A stretch of DNA of 56,356 nucleotides, from positions 1-56,356 of the forward strand of contig NZ_JAUSLW010000194.1 in the NCBI RefSeq assembly GCF_030645195.1, written 5' to 3'. Below are positions 7,586 through 15,158 of the stretch, in pieces. The notes beneath the pieces are model-generated. The model did not search any database and was not told the DNA's origin. It saw nothing but the letters and a program-made list of their open reading frames with translations. A program made the position numbers and the translations under genes. The stretch is from Phenylobacterium sp. GTDB lineage: Bacteria > Pseudomonadota > Alphaproteobacteria > Caulobacterales > Caulobacteraceae. Within the stretch, counting starts at the first letter, position 1. Every line of letters begins with the position of its first letter.

Positions 7586-7890
7586 TGCGCACCATCGAGA
7601 TGGACGGGGCGGAATATCCCACCGTGAAGGCCTTCTGCGAGGCCCTGAAGGCCGAGATCCGCGCCCTGCCGGGGCATGGCGCCAGCATCGAGTCCTTCGT
7701 GGACTCGATGATCTGGGCCAACGGCATGAGCGAACTGGCCCCGCCCTACATGATCCGGGTGCGCGGCCTGCACGGCGGGCCCATCGCCGACTTCGTCAAG
7801 GACCTGTCCAACGCGCTGGGCCAGGCCCGGATGGAGGTCCGCAACCGCCGCGCCGAGGACGTCGAGGTCATCCTGCAGCTGCGGCGGTAG
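7585..7890 (+). CDS. Barstar-like small protein coupled to pheA
   Basis: A 101-residue cytosolic protein whose layout resembles the barstar (barnase inhibitor) family. An opening strand TIEMDGAEYPTVKAF is followed by a helix, then a glycine-centred GASIESFVDSMI segment at the position of the barstar inhibitory helix. A strand PYMIRVRGL, another helix and the final strand VEVILQL complete the fold. The acidic/aromatic positions that bind barnase in true barstar are only partly kept, so ribonuclease inhibition is not established. Its ATG overlaps the pheA stop by one base, implying translational coupling. No barnase-like ribonuclease is found in the window. An alternative is an uncharacterised conserved protein that happens to share the fold. 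Confidence 0.55.
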   Translation: MRTIEMDGAEYPTVKAFCEALKAEIRALPGHGASIESFVDSMIWANGMSELAPPYMIRVRGLHGGPIADFVKDLSNALGQARMEVRNRRAEDVEVILQLRR

Positions 7891-7895
7891 CGCGC

Positions 7896-8267
7896 TTAGG
7901 CGGCGTCCAGCGCCCGCAGGAGGCTGTCGGCGGGCACGCCCCACTGGCGGTGCAGCTTGGCCATCATGGCCGGGGTCAGTCCGCGCCGGCCGCTCAGCAC
8001 CTCGGAGGCGCGGGAGCGGGACCCCAGGAGCTGGGCCAGATCGGTCTGGCTCAAACCCTTTAGCTCCATGGCGAAGCGGATGGCGTCCAGGGGCTCGGCG
8101 GGCTCGATTGGCCAGCGCCGCCGCTCATAGGCCTCGATCAGATCGGCCAGCACGTCGAACCGGTCGGCCTGGGCGCTACCCTTTTCCGGGGGCGTCTCGA
8201 AATATCGCGCGATCTCCGACAGCGCCCAGTCGTAGTCGGCTTCGTCATGCAGGGCTCGGACATCCAT
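7896..8267 (-). CDS. higA: HigA-type antitoxin, XRE/Cro HTH
   Basis: Antitoxin of a type II module that neutralises the HigB ribonuclease and represses its own operon. It has 123 residues. The N-terminal 60 residues (MDVRALHDEADYDWAL onward) resemble the HigB-binding part of this antitoxin subgroup. The helix-turn-helix follows at about residues 68-110, with the core SQTDLAQLLGSRSRASEVLS and then GRRGLTPAMM. The start codon overlaps the upstream toxin stop by one base, giving the toxin-first gene order typical of higBA. The stop is 5 bases from the convergent barstar-like gene. Confidence 0.85.
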   Translation of the reverse strand: MDVRALHDEADYDWALSEIARYFETPPEKGSAQADRFDVLADLIEAYERRRWPIEPAEPLDAIRFAMELKGLSQTDLAQLLGSRSRASEVLSGRRGLTPAMMAKLHRQWGVPADSLLRALDAA

Positions 8268-8563
8268 CACACGGTCTCCATGTCGATCCGGTCGTGTTCG
8301 GCGTGGGTTCCGACGAACTTGATGAGCACCCGCCGGTAGCCGTAGGCCACATGCACGACCAGCCTGAACTTGTTGCCGCCGATGTCGAAGACCAGACGGT
8401 TGTCCGCCACGAAATCCACGGCCGCGCCGAACATCGCCTTGACGTCCGAGGGACCTGACCAGCTCGCCTGATTGACGAGGCCGTACCAGGCCCGCAGAGG
8501 CCGTTCCGCCTGCGGGCGCCGTTCCCAGAACTGGATCAGAATCCGCTTGGCGATGATCTGCAC
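8267..8563 (-). CDS. higB: HigB-type mRNA interferase toxin
   Basis: RelE/ParE-superfamily ribosome-dependent mRNA endonuclease of the HigB (PF09907-like) subgroup. Its 98 residues contain the hallmark segments KRILIQFWERRP, WSGPSDVKAMFG, NRLVFDIGGNKFRLV and FVGTHAEHDRID. The conserved Lys, Arg and His positions thought to bind RNA are kept, so the toxin looks intact. The start is a GTG with AGGG seven bases upstream; no ATG is available in frame. The perfect palindrome TGTTCCCGC-A-GCGGGAACA lies 15 bases upstream, where the toxin-antitoxin complex would be expected to bind. The module sits compactly between pheA-linked genes and a GST gene. Confidence 0.88.
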   Translation of the reverse strand: MQIIAKRILIQFWERRPQAERPLRAWYGLVNQASWSGPSDVKAMFGAAVDFVADNRLVFDIGGNKFRLVVHVAYGYRRVLIKFVGTHAEHDRIDMETV

Positions 8564-8578
8564 AATGAAACCCTAGCA

Positions 8579-8597
8579 TGTTCCCGCAGCGGGAACA
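8579..8597. promoter_or_regulatory. Probable higBA operator palindrome
   Basis: TGTTCCCGC and GCGGGAACA form a perfect 9+9 dyad around a single A, 15 bases upstream of the higB GTG. The position, symmetry and size fit autoregulation by the HigA helix-turn-helix dimer. The dyad begins just before the stop codon of the upstream GST gene, so it also ends that transcription unit. Confidence 0.65.
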
Positions 8598-8598
8598 A

Positions 8599-9216
8599 TC
8601 AGGCCTTGATCAAGGCGTCGTCGATCTCGCGGGCGCGGACAGCGGCGGGGCGGGCGGCCATGCGCTCGGCATAGGCCGCGAAGGCGGGCCGAGGCTCGAT
8701 GGAACCCATCTGCAGGCCCCAGCCCAGGTGGGCGCCCAGATAGAGGTCGGCGGCGGTAAAACGGTCGCCGGCCACGTAGTCGGCGCCGGTGACGGCCTTT
8801 TCCAGGGTGTCCATGACGTTGGCCATGCAGCCCCAGCCGGCCATGATGTGCCGGTCGGCGGGCACCTCGAAGCCCAGGCTCTTGACCGTGACCGCGCTCT
8901 CCAGGGGCCCGGCGGCGAAGAACAGCCAGCGGTAATAGTCGCCGCGCAGTCGGCTGCCGTGCGGCGGGGCGAGGTTCGCCTGCGGGAAGGCGTCGGCCAG
9001 GTAGGCGCAGATGGCGGCGGCCTCGGTGACTACGGTGTCGCCATGCCTGATCGTGGGCACCTTGCCCATGGGATTGATCGCCAGGAAGTCAGGCGCCTTC
9101 AGGGCGGGAAACTCCATCAGCACGGTCTCATAGGGCTGGCCCACCTCCTCCAGCATCCAGCGGATGATGCGGCCCCGCGACATGGGGTTGGTGTAGAAGA
9201 CGAGTTGGTCCGACAT
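8599..9216 (-). CDS. Glutathione S-transferase family protein
   Basis: Cytosolic GST-fold protein of 205 residues, probably conjugating or reducing small electrophiles with glutathione. The N-terminal thioredoxin-like domain starts LVFYTNPMSRGRIIRWML, with Ser13 as the likely catalytic residue in the SRGR segment. It includes the cis-Pro loop GKVPTI and the glutathione gamma-Glu site TEAAAICAYLAD. The C-terminal helical domain contains FTAADLYLGAHLGW, matching the conserved N-capping box. The substrate is unknown. GGAGAA lies 8 bases upstream of the ATG. The stop abuts the higBA operator, and a hairpin-rich region lies upstream. Confidence 0.88.
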   Translation of the reverse strand: MSDQLVFYTNPMSRGRIIRWMLEEVGQPYETVLMEFPALKAPDFLAINPMGKVPTIRHGDTVVTEAAAICAYLADAFPQANLAPPHGSRLRGDYYRWLFFAAGPLESAVTVKSLGFEVPADRHIMAGWGCMANVMDTLEKAVTGADYVAGDRFTAADLYLGAHLGWGLQMGSIEPRPAFAAYAERMAARPAAVRAREIDDALIKA

Positions 9217-9285
9217 GGCTGTTTCTCCGTGTTGGAGAGACCCTAGGCGAGGTCTGCTGACAGCAGTGTGGCAGCAGTCTTAGAT

Positions 9286-9436
9286 CCTCCCCCAGGCGCG
9301 CAGCGCCGATGTGGGGGAGGTGGCGCGGACCGCAGGTCCGTGCCGGAGGGGGATCGCCGTAGGCGACACTCCCCTCAGTCAAACGAGAGTCAAAGTCCCC
9401 CTCAGGCGCTTCGCGCCAGCTCCCCCAGGAGGGGAG
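9286..9436. repeat. Array of five GC-rich intergenic hairpins
   Basis: Five hairpins follow each other between the GST gene and nudC. The first (9286-9320) has nested perfect stems CCTCCCCCA/TGGGGGAGG and GGCGC/GCGCC. The second (9322-9344) pairs GGCGCGGACC with GGTCCGTGCC. The third (9346-9376) has GAGGGG/CCCCTC and TCGCC/GGCGA. The fourth (9405-9417) pairs GGCGC with GCGCC, and the fifth (9420-9436) pairs CTCCCC with GGGGAG. The design resembles the C- and G-run mosaic repeats between Caulobacter genes and the element at 20940-21066. No open reading frame in it looks coding. Confidence 0.65.
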
Positions 9437-9446
9437 CATCTTGGGT

Positions 9447-10370
9447 CTAGCTCTCCGCCCAGGCCTTGATGAGCTGGTGGGCTATGGCCATGGGGCCTGG
9501 CGCGAAGGTGTTGGGCAGCTTGCCGGCCAGCAGGGTGCGCGCCTCATCCTTGGTGAACCAGCGGACCTCGGAGAGCTCGGTCTGGTCGGGGGTGGCGTCG
9601 TCGTCCTCCACCTGGGCGATCAGGCCGATCATCAGGGAGGACGGATAGGGCCAGGGCTGGGTGGAGTGGTAGACCACCGAGGACGTCTTCAGGCCGGCCT
9701 CCTCATGCAGTTCGCGGGCGCAGGCCTCCTCGATGGTCTCGCCGGGCTCCAGGAAGCCGGCCAGCGACGAGAACATGCCCTTGGGCCAGATCTCCTGCCG
9801 CCCCAGCATGCAGCGCTCGCCATGGACGGCCAGCATGATCACCACCGGATCGGTGCGGGGGAAGTGCTCGGCGTTGCAGGCCGGGCAGGCGCGCTTCCAG
9901 CCGCCCTCGGCCACCATTGAGGGTTCGCCGCAATTGGCGCAGTGCTTGTGGCGGCGGCGCCACTCGAACATCTGCTTGGCGGTGGCCAGGATGGCGGCGT
10001 CGGTGTGGGGCAGGCGGGTGGCGAGCGCCCGCAGGTCCTCGAACCGGCCCAGGCCCGCCAGGGGCCCGTCGCAGGGGTCGGCGCCGCCCTCGATATCGAT
10101 GGCGAAGACCGCGGTCTCCTTCCACAGGCCCATGAACAGCAGGCGCTCGGCGCCCCCGGCCATCTCGGCTGTCATCTTGGCCGGCAGGTAGGCGATCTGC
10201 ACGCCCCCGTCCTTGCTGGTCTCCACCAGGGGCTTGCCGTTCCAGATGGCGAGCCCCAGGGATTCGTCGGAATTCAGCCGTTCGGCCAGCCAGGCCTCGT
10301 CCTTCCGGCGCTCGCTGGCGCGGTTCAGGGGGTTTCCGGCGAAGGTGTTCTGGAAGGAAGAAAGAGCCAT
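9447..10370 (-). CDS. nudC: NADH pyrophosphatase (NADH/NAD-capped RNA hydrolase)
   Basis: Nudix hydrolase that splits NADH or NAD(H)-capped RNA into NMN(H) and AMP. The 307-residue product has an N-terminal domain, then a four-cysteine zinc ribbon (CANCG at about 147 and CPAC about 17 residues later). The NudC-type Nudix domain carries a full GX5EX7REUXEEXGU box starting GFLEPGETIEEA and the downstream SQPWPYPSSLM motif that marks NADH pyrophosphatases. The ATG at 10370 (MALSSFQN) is preferred; in-frame ATGs at 10382 and 10394 are possible but lie close to the SRP RNA. The gene is divergent from the SRP RNA and dnaX. Confidence 0.93.
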   Translation of the reverse strand: MALSSFQNTFAGNPLNRASERRKDEAWLAERLNSDESLGLAIWNGKPLVETSKDGGVQIAYLPAKMTAEMAGGAERLLFMGLWKETAVFAIDIEGGADPCDGPLAGLGRFEDLRALATRLPHTDAAILATAKQMFEWRRRHKHCANCGEPSMVAEGGWKRACPACNAEHFPRTDPVVIMLAVHGERCMLGRQEIWPKGMFSSLAGFLEPGETIEEACARELHEEAGLKTSSVVYHSTQPWPYPSSLMIGLIAQVEDDDATPDQTELSEVRWFTKDEARTLLAGKLPNTFAPGPMAIAHQLIKAWAES

Positions 10371-10426
10371 GAAACGTCTCATAGCGTCGCCCAAGCTTGC
10401 GCGCGAGCCTCAAGGTCGCGATATAG

Positions 10427-10530
10427 GGGGTGGAGATCGGCGACGGGCGGACGCCTCGCCAACCCGGTCAGGTCCGGAAGGAAGCAGCCGCAACGAGTTT
10501 CGCTCCGGGTCGTCGTTCGGTCTCCACCCT
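10427..10530 (+). ncRNA. ffs: Signal recognition particle RNA (4.5S type)
   Basis: Small bacterial SRP RNA that binds Ffh and its receptor FtsY for co-translational membrane targeting. The universally conserved tip GGTCAGGTCCGGAAGGAAGC is present at about 10467-10486, including the GGAA tetraloop and the asymmetric AGCAGCC side. The ends GGGGTGGAGAT and GTCTCCACCCT pair to close the hairpin, giving about 104 bases. It lies immediately upstream of dnaX, an arrangement common in alphaproteobacteria. The run after the closing stem (AGCTTT) is only weakly terminator-like. Confidence 0.95.
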
Positions 10531-10568
10531 AGCTTTCAGAATCAGTGCGCTCTCGAGGCGCGGGGCGC

Positions 10569-12368
10569 ATGGCCGACGAAGATCTCTCGCCCGATCCTGA
10601 ACTTCCCGAACGGGACCCCGACACCGCCGACATGTTCGGAACGCCAGCGCCCGTGAAGGCCGCGCCGGCGGAGGCCTCGGCCGCCTACACCGTCATCGCC
10701 CGGAAATACCGGCCCCGCACCTTCGACGACCTCTATGGCCAGGAAGCCATGGTGCGGACGCTGAAGAACGCCTTCGCCACCGGCCGCATCGCCCACGCCT
10801 TCATGCTGACCGGGGTGCGCGGGGTGGGGAAGACCACCACCGCCCGCCTGCTGGCCCGGGCCCTGAACTACGAGACCGACACCGTCCACGAGCCGACGCT
10901 CGATCTCCACGTCGAGGGCCGGCACTGCAAGGCGATCATCGAGGGGCGGCACATGGACGTGCTGGAGCTCGACGCCGCCAGCCGCACCAAGGTCGAGGAC
11001 ATGCGCGAGCTGCTGGACGGGGTGCGCTACGCCCCCGTCGAGGCGCGCTACAAGGTCTACATCATCGACGAAGTGCACATGCTCTCCACCTCGTCCTTCA
11101 ACGCCCTGTTGAAGACCCTGGAAGAGCCGCCGCCGCACGTGAAGTTCATCTTCGCCACCACCGAGATCCGCAAGGTGCCGGTGACCATCCTCTCGCGCTG
11201 CCAGAGGTTCGACCTGCGCCGGGTGGAGCCCGACGTCATCGTCAAGAACCTGGAGATGATCACCGAGGCCGAGGGGGTGCGCGTCGACGCCGAGGGCCTG
11301 CTGCTGATCGCCCGGGCCGCCGAGGGCTCGGTGCGCGACGCCCAGTCCATGCTGGACCAGGCCATCGTCCAGGGGGAGCCTGGCCAGACCGTTCCGGCCA
11401 CCCTGATCCGCGACATGCTGGGCCTGGCCGACCGGGCCCAGACCATCACGCTCTTCGAACAGACCCTGCGCGGCGAGCCCGGCCCCGCCATCGAGACCTT
11501 CCGCACCCTCTACGGCTACGGCGCCGATCCCGGCCAGGTGATGATCGACCTGCTGGAGCACGCCCATGCGGCCTCCGTCGCCAAGGCCATCGGGGTCCAC
11601 GCCCTGATCATGCCCCGCGAACAGGCCGGCCGGCTGGCGGCCATCGGGGCCTCGGTCTCGGCCGGCACGCTTTCCCGGATATGGCAGATGCTGCTGCGGG
11701 CCCATGACGAGGTGCGGCGCAGCCCCGACCCGGCCGCGGCGGTGGACATGGCCCTGATCCGCCTGGCCTATGCGGCCGACCTGCCCGGCCCCGAGGAGGC
11801 CCTGCGGCGGCTGCAGACCGGCGATCCCGTCGGCGGCGCGCCGGGGCCTTCCGGCGGCGGCGGCGGCGGACCCAGCCAGGGCGGTGGCGGCGGCGGTGGC
11901 GGCGTCACGGCCCAGGCCCGCGTCCTGGCCCCCGAGCCCCAGGCGGCCGAGGCGCCGCCGGTGCTGCAGTCCTTCGCCGACGTCATCGCCCTGATCGAGA
12001 AGAAGCGCGACATCTCCCTGCGGCTGGACGTGGAGCGCTATGTGCGCCCGGTCAGCTTCCGTCCCGGGGCCATCGAGTTCGAGCCGGCCCCCGGCGCGCC
12101 GGCCAACCTGGCCCAGCGCCTGATCGGCCGCCTACGGGAATGGACCGGCCAGCCCTGGCTGATCGCGGCCCAGGGCGGCGGCGGGGCCGAGAGCCAGTGG
12201 GAGCGCCAGAAGCGGGAGGAGCGCGAGATCCGCGCCCAGATCGAGCAGGATCCCTTCATCCTGTCGGTGATGGAGAGCTTCCCGGGCGCCGAGATCGTCA
12301 GCATCCGCAACCTGCCGACGCCGGAGGCCTCGCCGGCCGACGCGCCGCCGGAAGAGGACGAGGATTAA
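10569..12368 (+). CDS. dnaX: DNA polymerase III subunit tau (clamp loader)
   Basis: ATPase subunit of the clamp loader that opens the sliding clamp and, as tau, tethers polymerase and helicase. The 599-residue protein has a Walker A GVRGVGKTT near residue 84 and a Walker B/DEXX segment YIIDEVHML near 162. The sensor region LSRCQRFDLRR and the domain III segments follow. The usual four-cysteine zinc module between Walker A and B is degenerate: only the Cys in GRHCKAII remains. A Gly-rich tract (about residues 425-450, two runs of six to eight Gly) joins the ATPase part to the tau-specific C-terminus. No A-rich slippery heptamer for frameshifting is seen there. The ATG at 10569 is chosen over an upstream ATG that overlaps the leader. 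ybaB and recR follow in one operon. Confidence 0.95.
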   Translation: MADEDLSPDPELPERDPDTADMFGTPAPVKAAPAEASAAYTVIARKYRPRTFDDLYGQEAMVRTLKNAFATGRIAHAFMLTGVRGVGKTTTARLLARALNYETDTVHEPTLDLHVEGRHCKAIIEGRHMDVLELDAASRTKVEDMRELLDGVRYAPVEARYKVYIIDEVHMLSTSSFNALLKTLEEPPPHVKFIFATTEIRKVPVTILSRCQRFDLRRVEPDVIVKNLEMITEAEGVRVDAEGLLLIARAAEGSVRDAQSMLDQAIVQGEPGQTVPATLIRDMLGLADRAQTITLFEQTLRGEPGPAIETFRTLYGYGADPGQVMIDLLEHAHAASVAKAIGVHALIMPREQAGRLAAIGASVSAGTLSRIWQMLLRAHDEVRRSPDPAAAVDMALIRLAYAADLPGPEEALRRLQTGDPVGGAPGPSGGGGGGPSQGGGGGGGGVTAQARVLAPEPQAAEAPPVLQSFADVIALIEKKRDISLRLDVERYVRPVSFRPGAIEFEPAPGAPANLAQRLIGRLREWTGQPWLIAAQGGGGAESQWERQKREEREIRAQIEQDPFILSVMESFPGAEIVSIRNLPTPEASPADAPPEEDED

Positions 12369-12383
12369 GCCAGTGAGGGTTCG

Positions 12384-12710
12384 ATGAAGGATTTGGGCGG
12401 CCTGATGAAACAGGCCCAGGCCATGCAGCAGAAGCTGGCCGAGGCGCAGGAGCGCCTGGCGCAGCTCTCCATCGAGGGCACGTCGGGAGGCGGCATGGTC
12501 AAGGTCGTGCTCAAGGGCTCGGGCGAACTGGCCTCGGTGGAGCTGGACGAGAGCCTGCTGGCGCCGGGCGAGGGGGAGGTGATCTCCGACCTGGTGGTGG
12601 CCGCCCACGCCGACGCCAAGCGCAAGCTGGACGCCGAGCAGGCCCAGCTGATGCGCGACGCCGCCGGCCCGCTCGCCGGCATGGGCCTGCCGGGCATGCC
12701 GAAGTTCTGA
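12384..12710 (+). CDS. ybaB: YbaB/EbfC nucleoid-associated protein
   Basis: Small DNA-binding protein of 108 residues that forms a dimeric tweezer-like fold and coats the nucleoid. Typical features are the opening [20 protein letters not shown] helix, the glycine pair in [14 protein letters not shown], the [11 protein letters not shown] strand and a Gly/Pro/Met-rich C-terminus (GLPGMPKF). It starts at an ATG with GAGGG six bases upstream, 15 bases after dnaX, and is followed by recR with no real gap. The dnaX-ybaB-recR order is nearly universal in proteobacteria and supports a role with replication and repair. Confidence 0.95.
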   Translation: MKDLGGLMKQAQAMQQKLAEAQERLAQLSIEGTSGGGMVKVVLKGSGELASVELDESLLAPGEGEVISDLVVAAHADAKRKLDAEQAQLMRDAAGPLAGMGLPGMPKF

Positions 12711-12711
12711 C

Positions 12712-13314
12712 TTGGCCGCCTCCGCCGGACCTGAAATCGAGCGCCTGATCGCGCTGCTGTCCAAGCTGCCGGGGCTGGGGCCCAGGTCGGCGCGGCGCGC
12801 GGCGCTGGCCCTGCTGAAGCGGCGGGAACAGCTGCTACAGCCTCTGGCCGAGGCCCTGGCCGTCGCCGCCGAGCGGGTGAAGACCTGCGGGGTCTGCGGC
12901 TCGCTGGATACGCAAGACCCCTGCGCCATCTGTTCCGACCGTTCCCGCGACCCGACCCTGGTCTGCGTGGTGGAGGAGGTGGGCGCGCTGTGGGCCATGG
13001 AGCGGGCCAGCGCCTTCCGCGGCCGCTATCACGTTCTGGGGGGCCTGCTCTCGGCCCTGGACGGGGTGGGGCCCGAGGCCCTGCGGGTCAATTCCCTGGT
13101 GACCCGGGCCATGGAGGAGGGCGTCGCCGAGGTGATCCTGGCCCTGCCGGCCACGGTCGACGGCCAGACCACGGCCCATTACCTGGCCGAACGGCTCTCC
13201 AACGCCCACGTCTCCGTGACCATGCTGGCCCGCGGGGTGCCGGTGGGGGGGGAGCTGGACTGGCTGGACGACGGGACCATCGCCCAGGCGATGCGGGCGC
13301 GGCGGCCGGCCTAG
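12712..13314 (+). CDS. recR: Recombination mediator RecR
   Basis: Works with RecF and RecO to load RecA on SSB-coated single-strand gaps. The 200-residue protein has the N-terminal helix-hairpin-helix [15 protein letters not shown] and a four-cysteine zinc finger (CGVCG then CAICSD, about residues 58-75). The Toprim domain opens with [17 protein letters not shown], followed by the C-terminal Walker-B-like [10 protein letters not shown] segment. The start is a TTG one base beyond the ybaB stop, the only start that keeps the N-terminal motif. Its stop codon overlaps the stop codon of the convergent LysR gene by four bases. Confidence 0.94.
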   Translation: MAASAGPEIERLIALLSKLPGLGPRSARRAALALLKRREQLLQPLAEALAVAAERVKTCGVCGSLDTQDPCAICSDRSRDPTLVCVVEEVGALWAMERASAFRGRYHVLGGLLSALDGVGPEALRVNSLVTRAMEEGVAEVILALPATVDGQTTAHYLAERLSNAHVSVTMLARGVPVGGELDWLDDGTIAQAMRARRPA

Positions 13315-14189
13315 GCCTTGAGGATCTCGAAATAGGCTTTGGCGGCGGCGCACGCGAGCTCGGACCTGGCCGCGAAGACCCGCATGCGTAAGGGGAAGCT
13401 CGGCAGATCGCGCAGCACCACGCCGGCGGGGGCGGTATGGGCCAGGCTCTCCTGCACCATGGCTAGACCCACGCCTGCCGCGACGAGGCCCAGAATGGTC
13501 GCCGGTTCGATGGCCTCGACACGGACATCGGGGGTGAAGCCGGTGGCGCGGCAGGCGGCGATCCACTCGGCGCGGGCCGGAGGATTGCCGCGCTCGGACA
13601 GGGCGATGAACGCCTCGCCGTCCAGGCGTGCTTCCACGAAATCGGTCTCGGCGGCGAGGGGATGGCCGGCGGGGATGGCCAGGCGATAGGGCTCCTCGGC
13701 GACCAGGACGATCCGCAAGCCGGCGGACTCGGCTGGCGGCGTGTAGATGTGGCCGACATCCAGGCCGCCCTCGCGCAGGGCCTGGATCTGGTCTCCGGAG
13801 CGCATCGCCCAGAGTTCGACGCCGACGCCGGGCCGCTCCAGGCGGAACCGGCGCAGCGCCCGGCCCAGGACGCCGGCGTGAACGGCGCCCTCCACGAAGC
13901 CCATGGAGAGTTTCCCGCTCTCGCCGCGGCCCGCCGCCCGCGCCTGCTGCTCGACGGCGGCGGCATGAGCCAACAGGGCTCGGGCTTGGTCCAGGAATCG
14001 GCGGCCGTCCGCCGTCAGCCGCAGGCGTTTGCGCTCACGGTGGAAGAGGGCGAGGCCCAGGCCAGCCTCAAGCTCGCGGATGCGCTGGCTCAGCGGCGAT
14101 TGCGAGACGCCGAGCCGCGCCGCCGCCCGACCAACGTTCTCCTCTTCCGCGACGGCCACGAAGTAGCCCAGGCGCCACAGTTCCAGCAT
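13311..14189 (-). CDS. LysR family transcriptional regulator
   Basis: DNA-binding regulator of 292 residues with the normal LysR length. The winged helix-turn-helix ([20 protein letters not shown] then [15 protein letters not shown]) is at residues 6-60 and a periplasmic-binding-protein-like effector domain covers about 90-290. The effector cannot be inferred. It is divergent from the DUF6506 gene, and the 89 bases between the starts hold a near-perfect LysR-type dyad (CTGTCC, 11 bases, GGACAG). The simplest reading is that it controls that gene and itself. The start is an ATG with no strong upstream ribosome binding site. Confidence 0.9.
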   Translation of the reverse strand: MLELWRLGYFVAVAEEENVGRAAARLGVSQSPLSQRIRELEAGLGLALFHRERKRLRLTADGRRFLDQARALLAHAAAVEQQARAAGRGESGKLSMGFVEGAVHAGVLGRALRRFRLERPGVGVELWAMRSGDQIQALREGGLDVGHIYTPPAESAGLRIVLVAEEPYRLAIPAGHPLAAETDFVEARLDGEAFIALSERGNPPARAEWIAACRATGFTPDVRVEAIEPATILGLVAAGVGLAMVQESLAHTAPAGVVLRDLPSFPLRMRVFAARSELACAAAKAYFEILKA

Positions 14190-14206
14190 CAGATCACCAA
14201 GGTCTC

Positions 14207-14237
14207 AAGACTGTCCTCAACAGACTTGGACAGGCTT
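14207..14237. promoter_or_regulatory. Probable LysR-type operator
   Basis: CTGTCC (14211-14216) and GGACAG (14228-14233) are separated by exactly 11 bases, the spacing of LysR boxes. The symmetry extends outward to AAG and CTT. It lies midway between the divergent LysR and DUF6506 starts, so it is well placed to regulate both. Confidence 0.6.
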
Positions 14238-14278
14238 AAGCGTCGCCGCGCAAGGTCGGCTTCTTTGAGGAGGTGGCC

Positions 14279-14581
14279 GTGGCGCTCAGCAAGTTCGGTT
14301 TCATCGTGACGGGGGCGGGCTTCGCCCCGGTCGGTGAGCGGGCGGTCCTGGCGACCGATAGGTTCAAGATGATCGCGGTCGGGGTTCCTTCGCCCGGAGA
14401 CGCCGTGGCCGTGGCCGTCGCATTGGTCGCCGAGGGTGTTCAGCTTCTAGAGCTCTGCGGCGGGTTCGGACCGGTCTGGACCGCCGAGGTCATCAAGGCC
14501 ATCGGAGGCCAGGTCCCCGTGGGCGCGGTGGGCTACGGACCAGAGTCGATCGACGCCATGTACGCGCTGTTCAAGGCCTGA
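14279..14581 (+). CDS. DUF6506 family small protein
   Basis: A 100-residue cytosolic protein of unknown function. I recognise it as a DUF6506-like protein from the motif LLELCGGFGP in the middle and the C-terminal VPVGAVGYGPESIDAMYALF. Alternating strands and helices suggest a compact alpha/beta fold, and the single Cys in the ELCGGFGP motif could be functional. The GTG at 14279 is chosen because GAGGAGG sits five bases upstream; a GTG two codons earlier overlaps that site. The gene is divergent from a LysR regulator with a shared operator, so it is likely inducible. Its end overlaps the convergent GNAT gene by 11 bases. No biochemical role can be assigned. Confidence 0.78.
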   Translation: MALSKFGFIVTGAGFAPVGERAVLATDRFKMIAVGVPSPGDAVAVAVALVAEGVQLLELCGGFGPVWTAEVIKAIGGQVPVGAVGYGPESIDAMYALFKA

Positions 14582-15101
14582 AGCCGTCCGGCCGCGCCAC
14601 CCAGACCAGGCCCGACCAGCTGTGGCCGTCGTAAGTGGCGGTGAAGTCGCGGGTCGCGTCGCGCTCCAGCTCCAGCTTGCGCATCACCGCCTGGGAGCGG
14701 GGGTTGTCGGCGGCGGTGTAGCTGAGCACCTCGGGAAACCCGAAGCGGGAAAAGCCGTCGGCCAGGCTGGCGCGGGCCGCCTCGGTGGCGAGGCCGGCGC
14801 CCCAGGCGCGGCGGACCAGGCGCCAGCCGATCTCCACATTTGGGGCGCGGGGGTGCCAGGCGTCGATGGGCATGATCCCGACATAGCCGAGGAAGCCGCC
14901 TGCGTGGTCGGTCACAACCCAACGGCTGTAGCCCAGGCGGTCATGGGCGTCGCGGTAGCGCGCCATCTTGGCCGCGGCGGCGTCGCGGTCCACGGGGCCG
15001 CCGGCGTCGGCCTGGACCTCCGGGTCGGCCAGCATGTCGGCGAAGGCGTCGAGGTCCTCGTCGCGCCAGGGCCGTAGGATCGTGCGCTCCGTGGTGATCA
15101 T
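14571..15101 (-). CDS. GNAT family N-acetyltransferase (RimJ/RimL type)
   Basis: Acetyl-CoA dependent acetyltransferase of 176 residues, probably acting on a protein N-terminus or a small amine. It opens with the RimJ/RimL-like TERTILRPWRDEDLDAFADM. The acetyl-CoA region VEIGWRLVRRAWGAGLATEA (motif A, with RxxxGxG reduced to RRAWGAG) and the strand-helix NPRSQAVMRKLELE near the C-terminus are present. The ATG at 15101 has an excellent GGAGG five bases upstream, so the longer open frame is rejected. The substrate is unknown. It is divergent from mtnN and convergent with the DUF6506 gene. Confidence 0.88.
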   Translation of the reverse strand: MITTERTILRPWRDEDLDAFADMLADPEVQADAGGPVDRDAAAAKMARYRDAHDRLGYSRWVVTDHAGGFLGYVGIMPIDAWHPRAPNVEIGWRLVRRAWGAGLATEAARASLADGFSRFGFPEVLSYTAADNPRSQAVMRKLELERDATRDFTATYDGHSWSGLVWVARPDGFRP

Positions 15102-15158
15102 GGCTTCCTCCCTGTGGGAATCTGGTAGCACGGCGGCAGGTCGACGAACGAGGCGCAC

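Noticed and set aside
11842..11915. Programmed frameshift site in dnaX
   Set aside because: The region is GGC/GGT-rich with no A-rich slippery heptamer, so frameshifting as in E. coli is unlikely.
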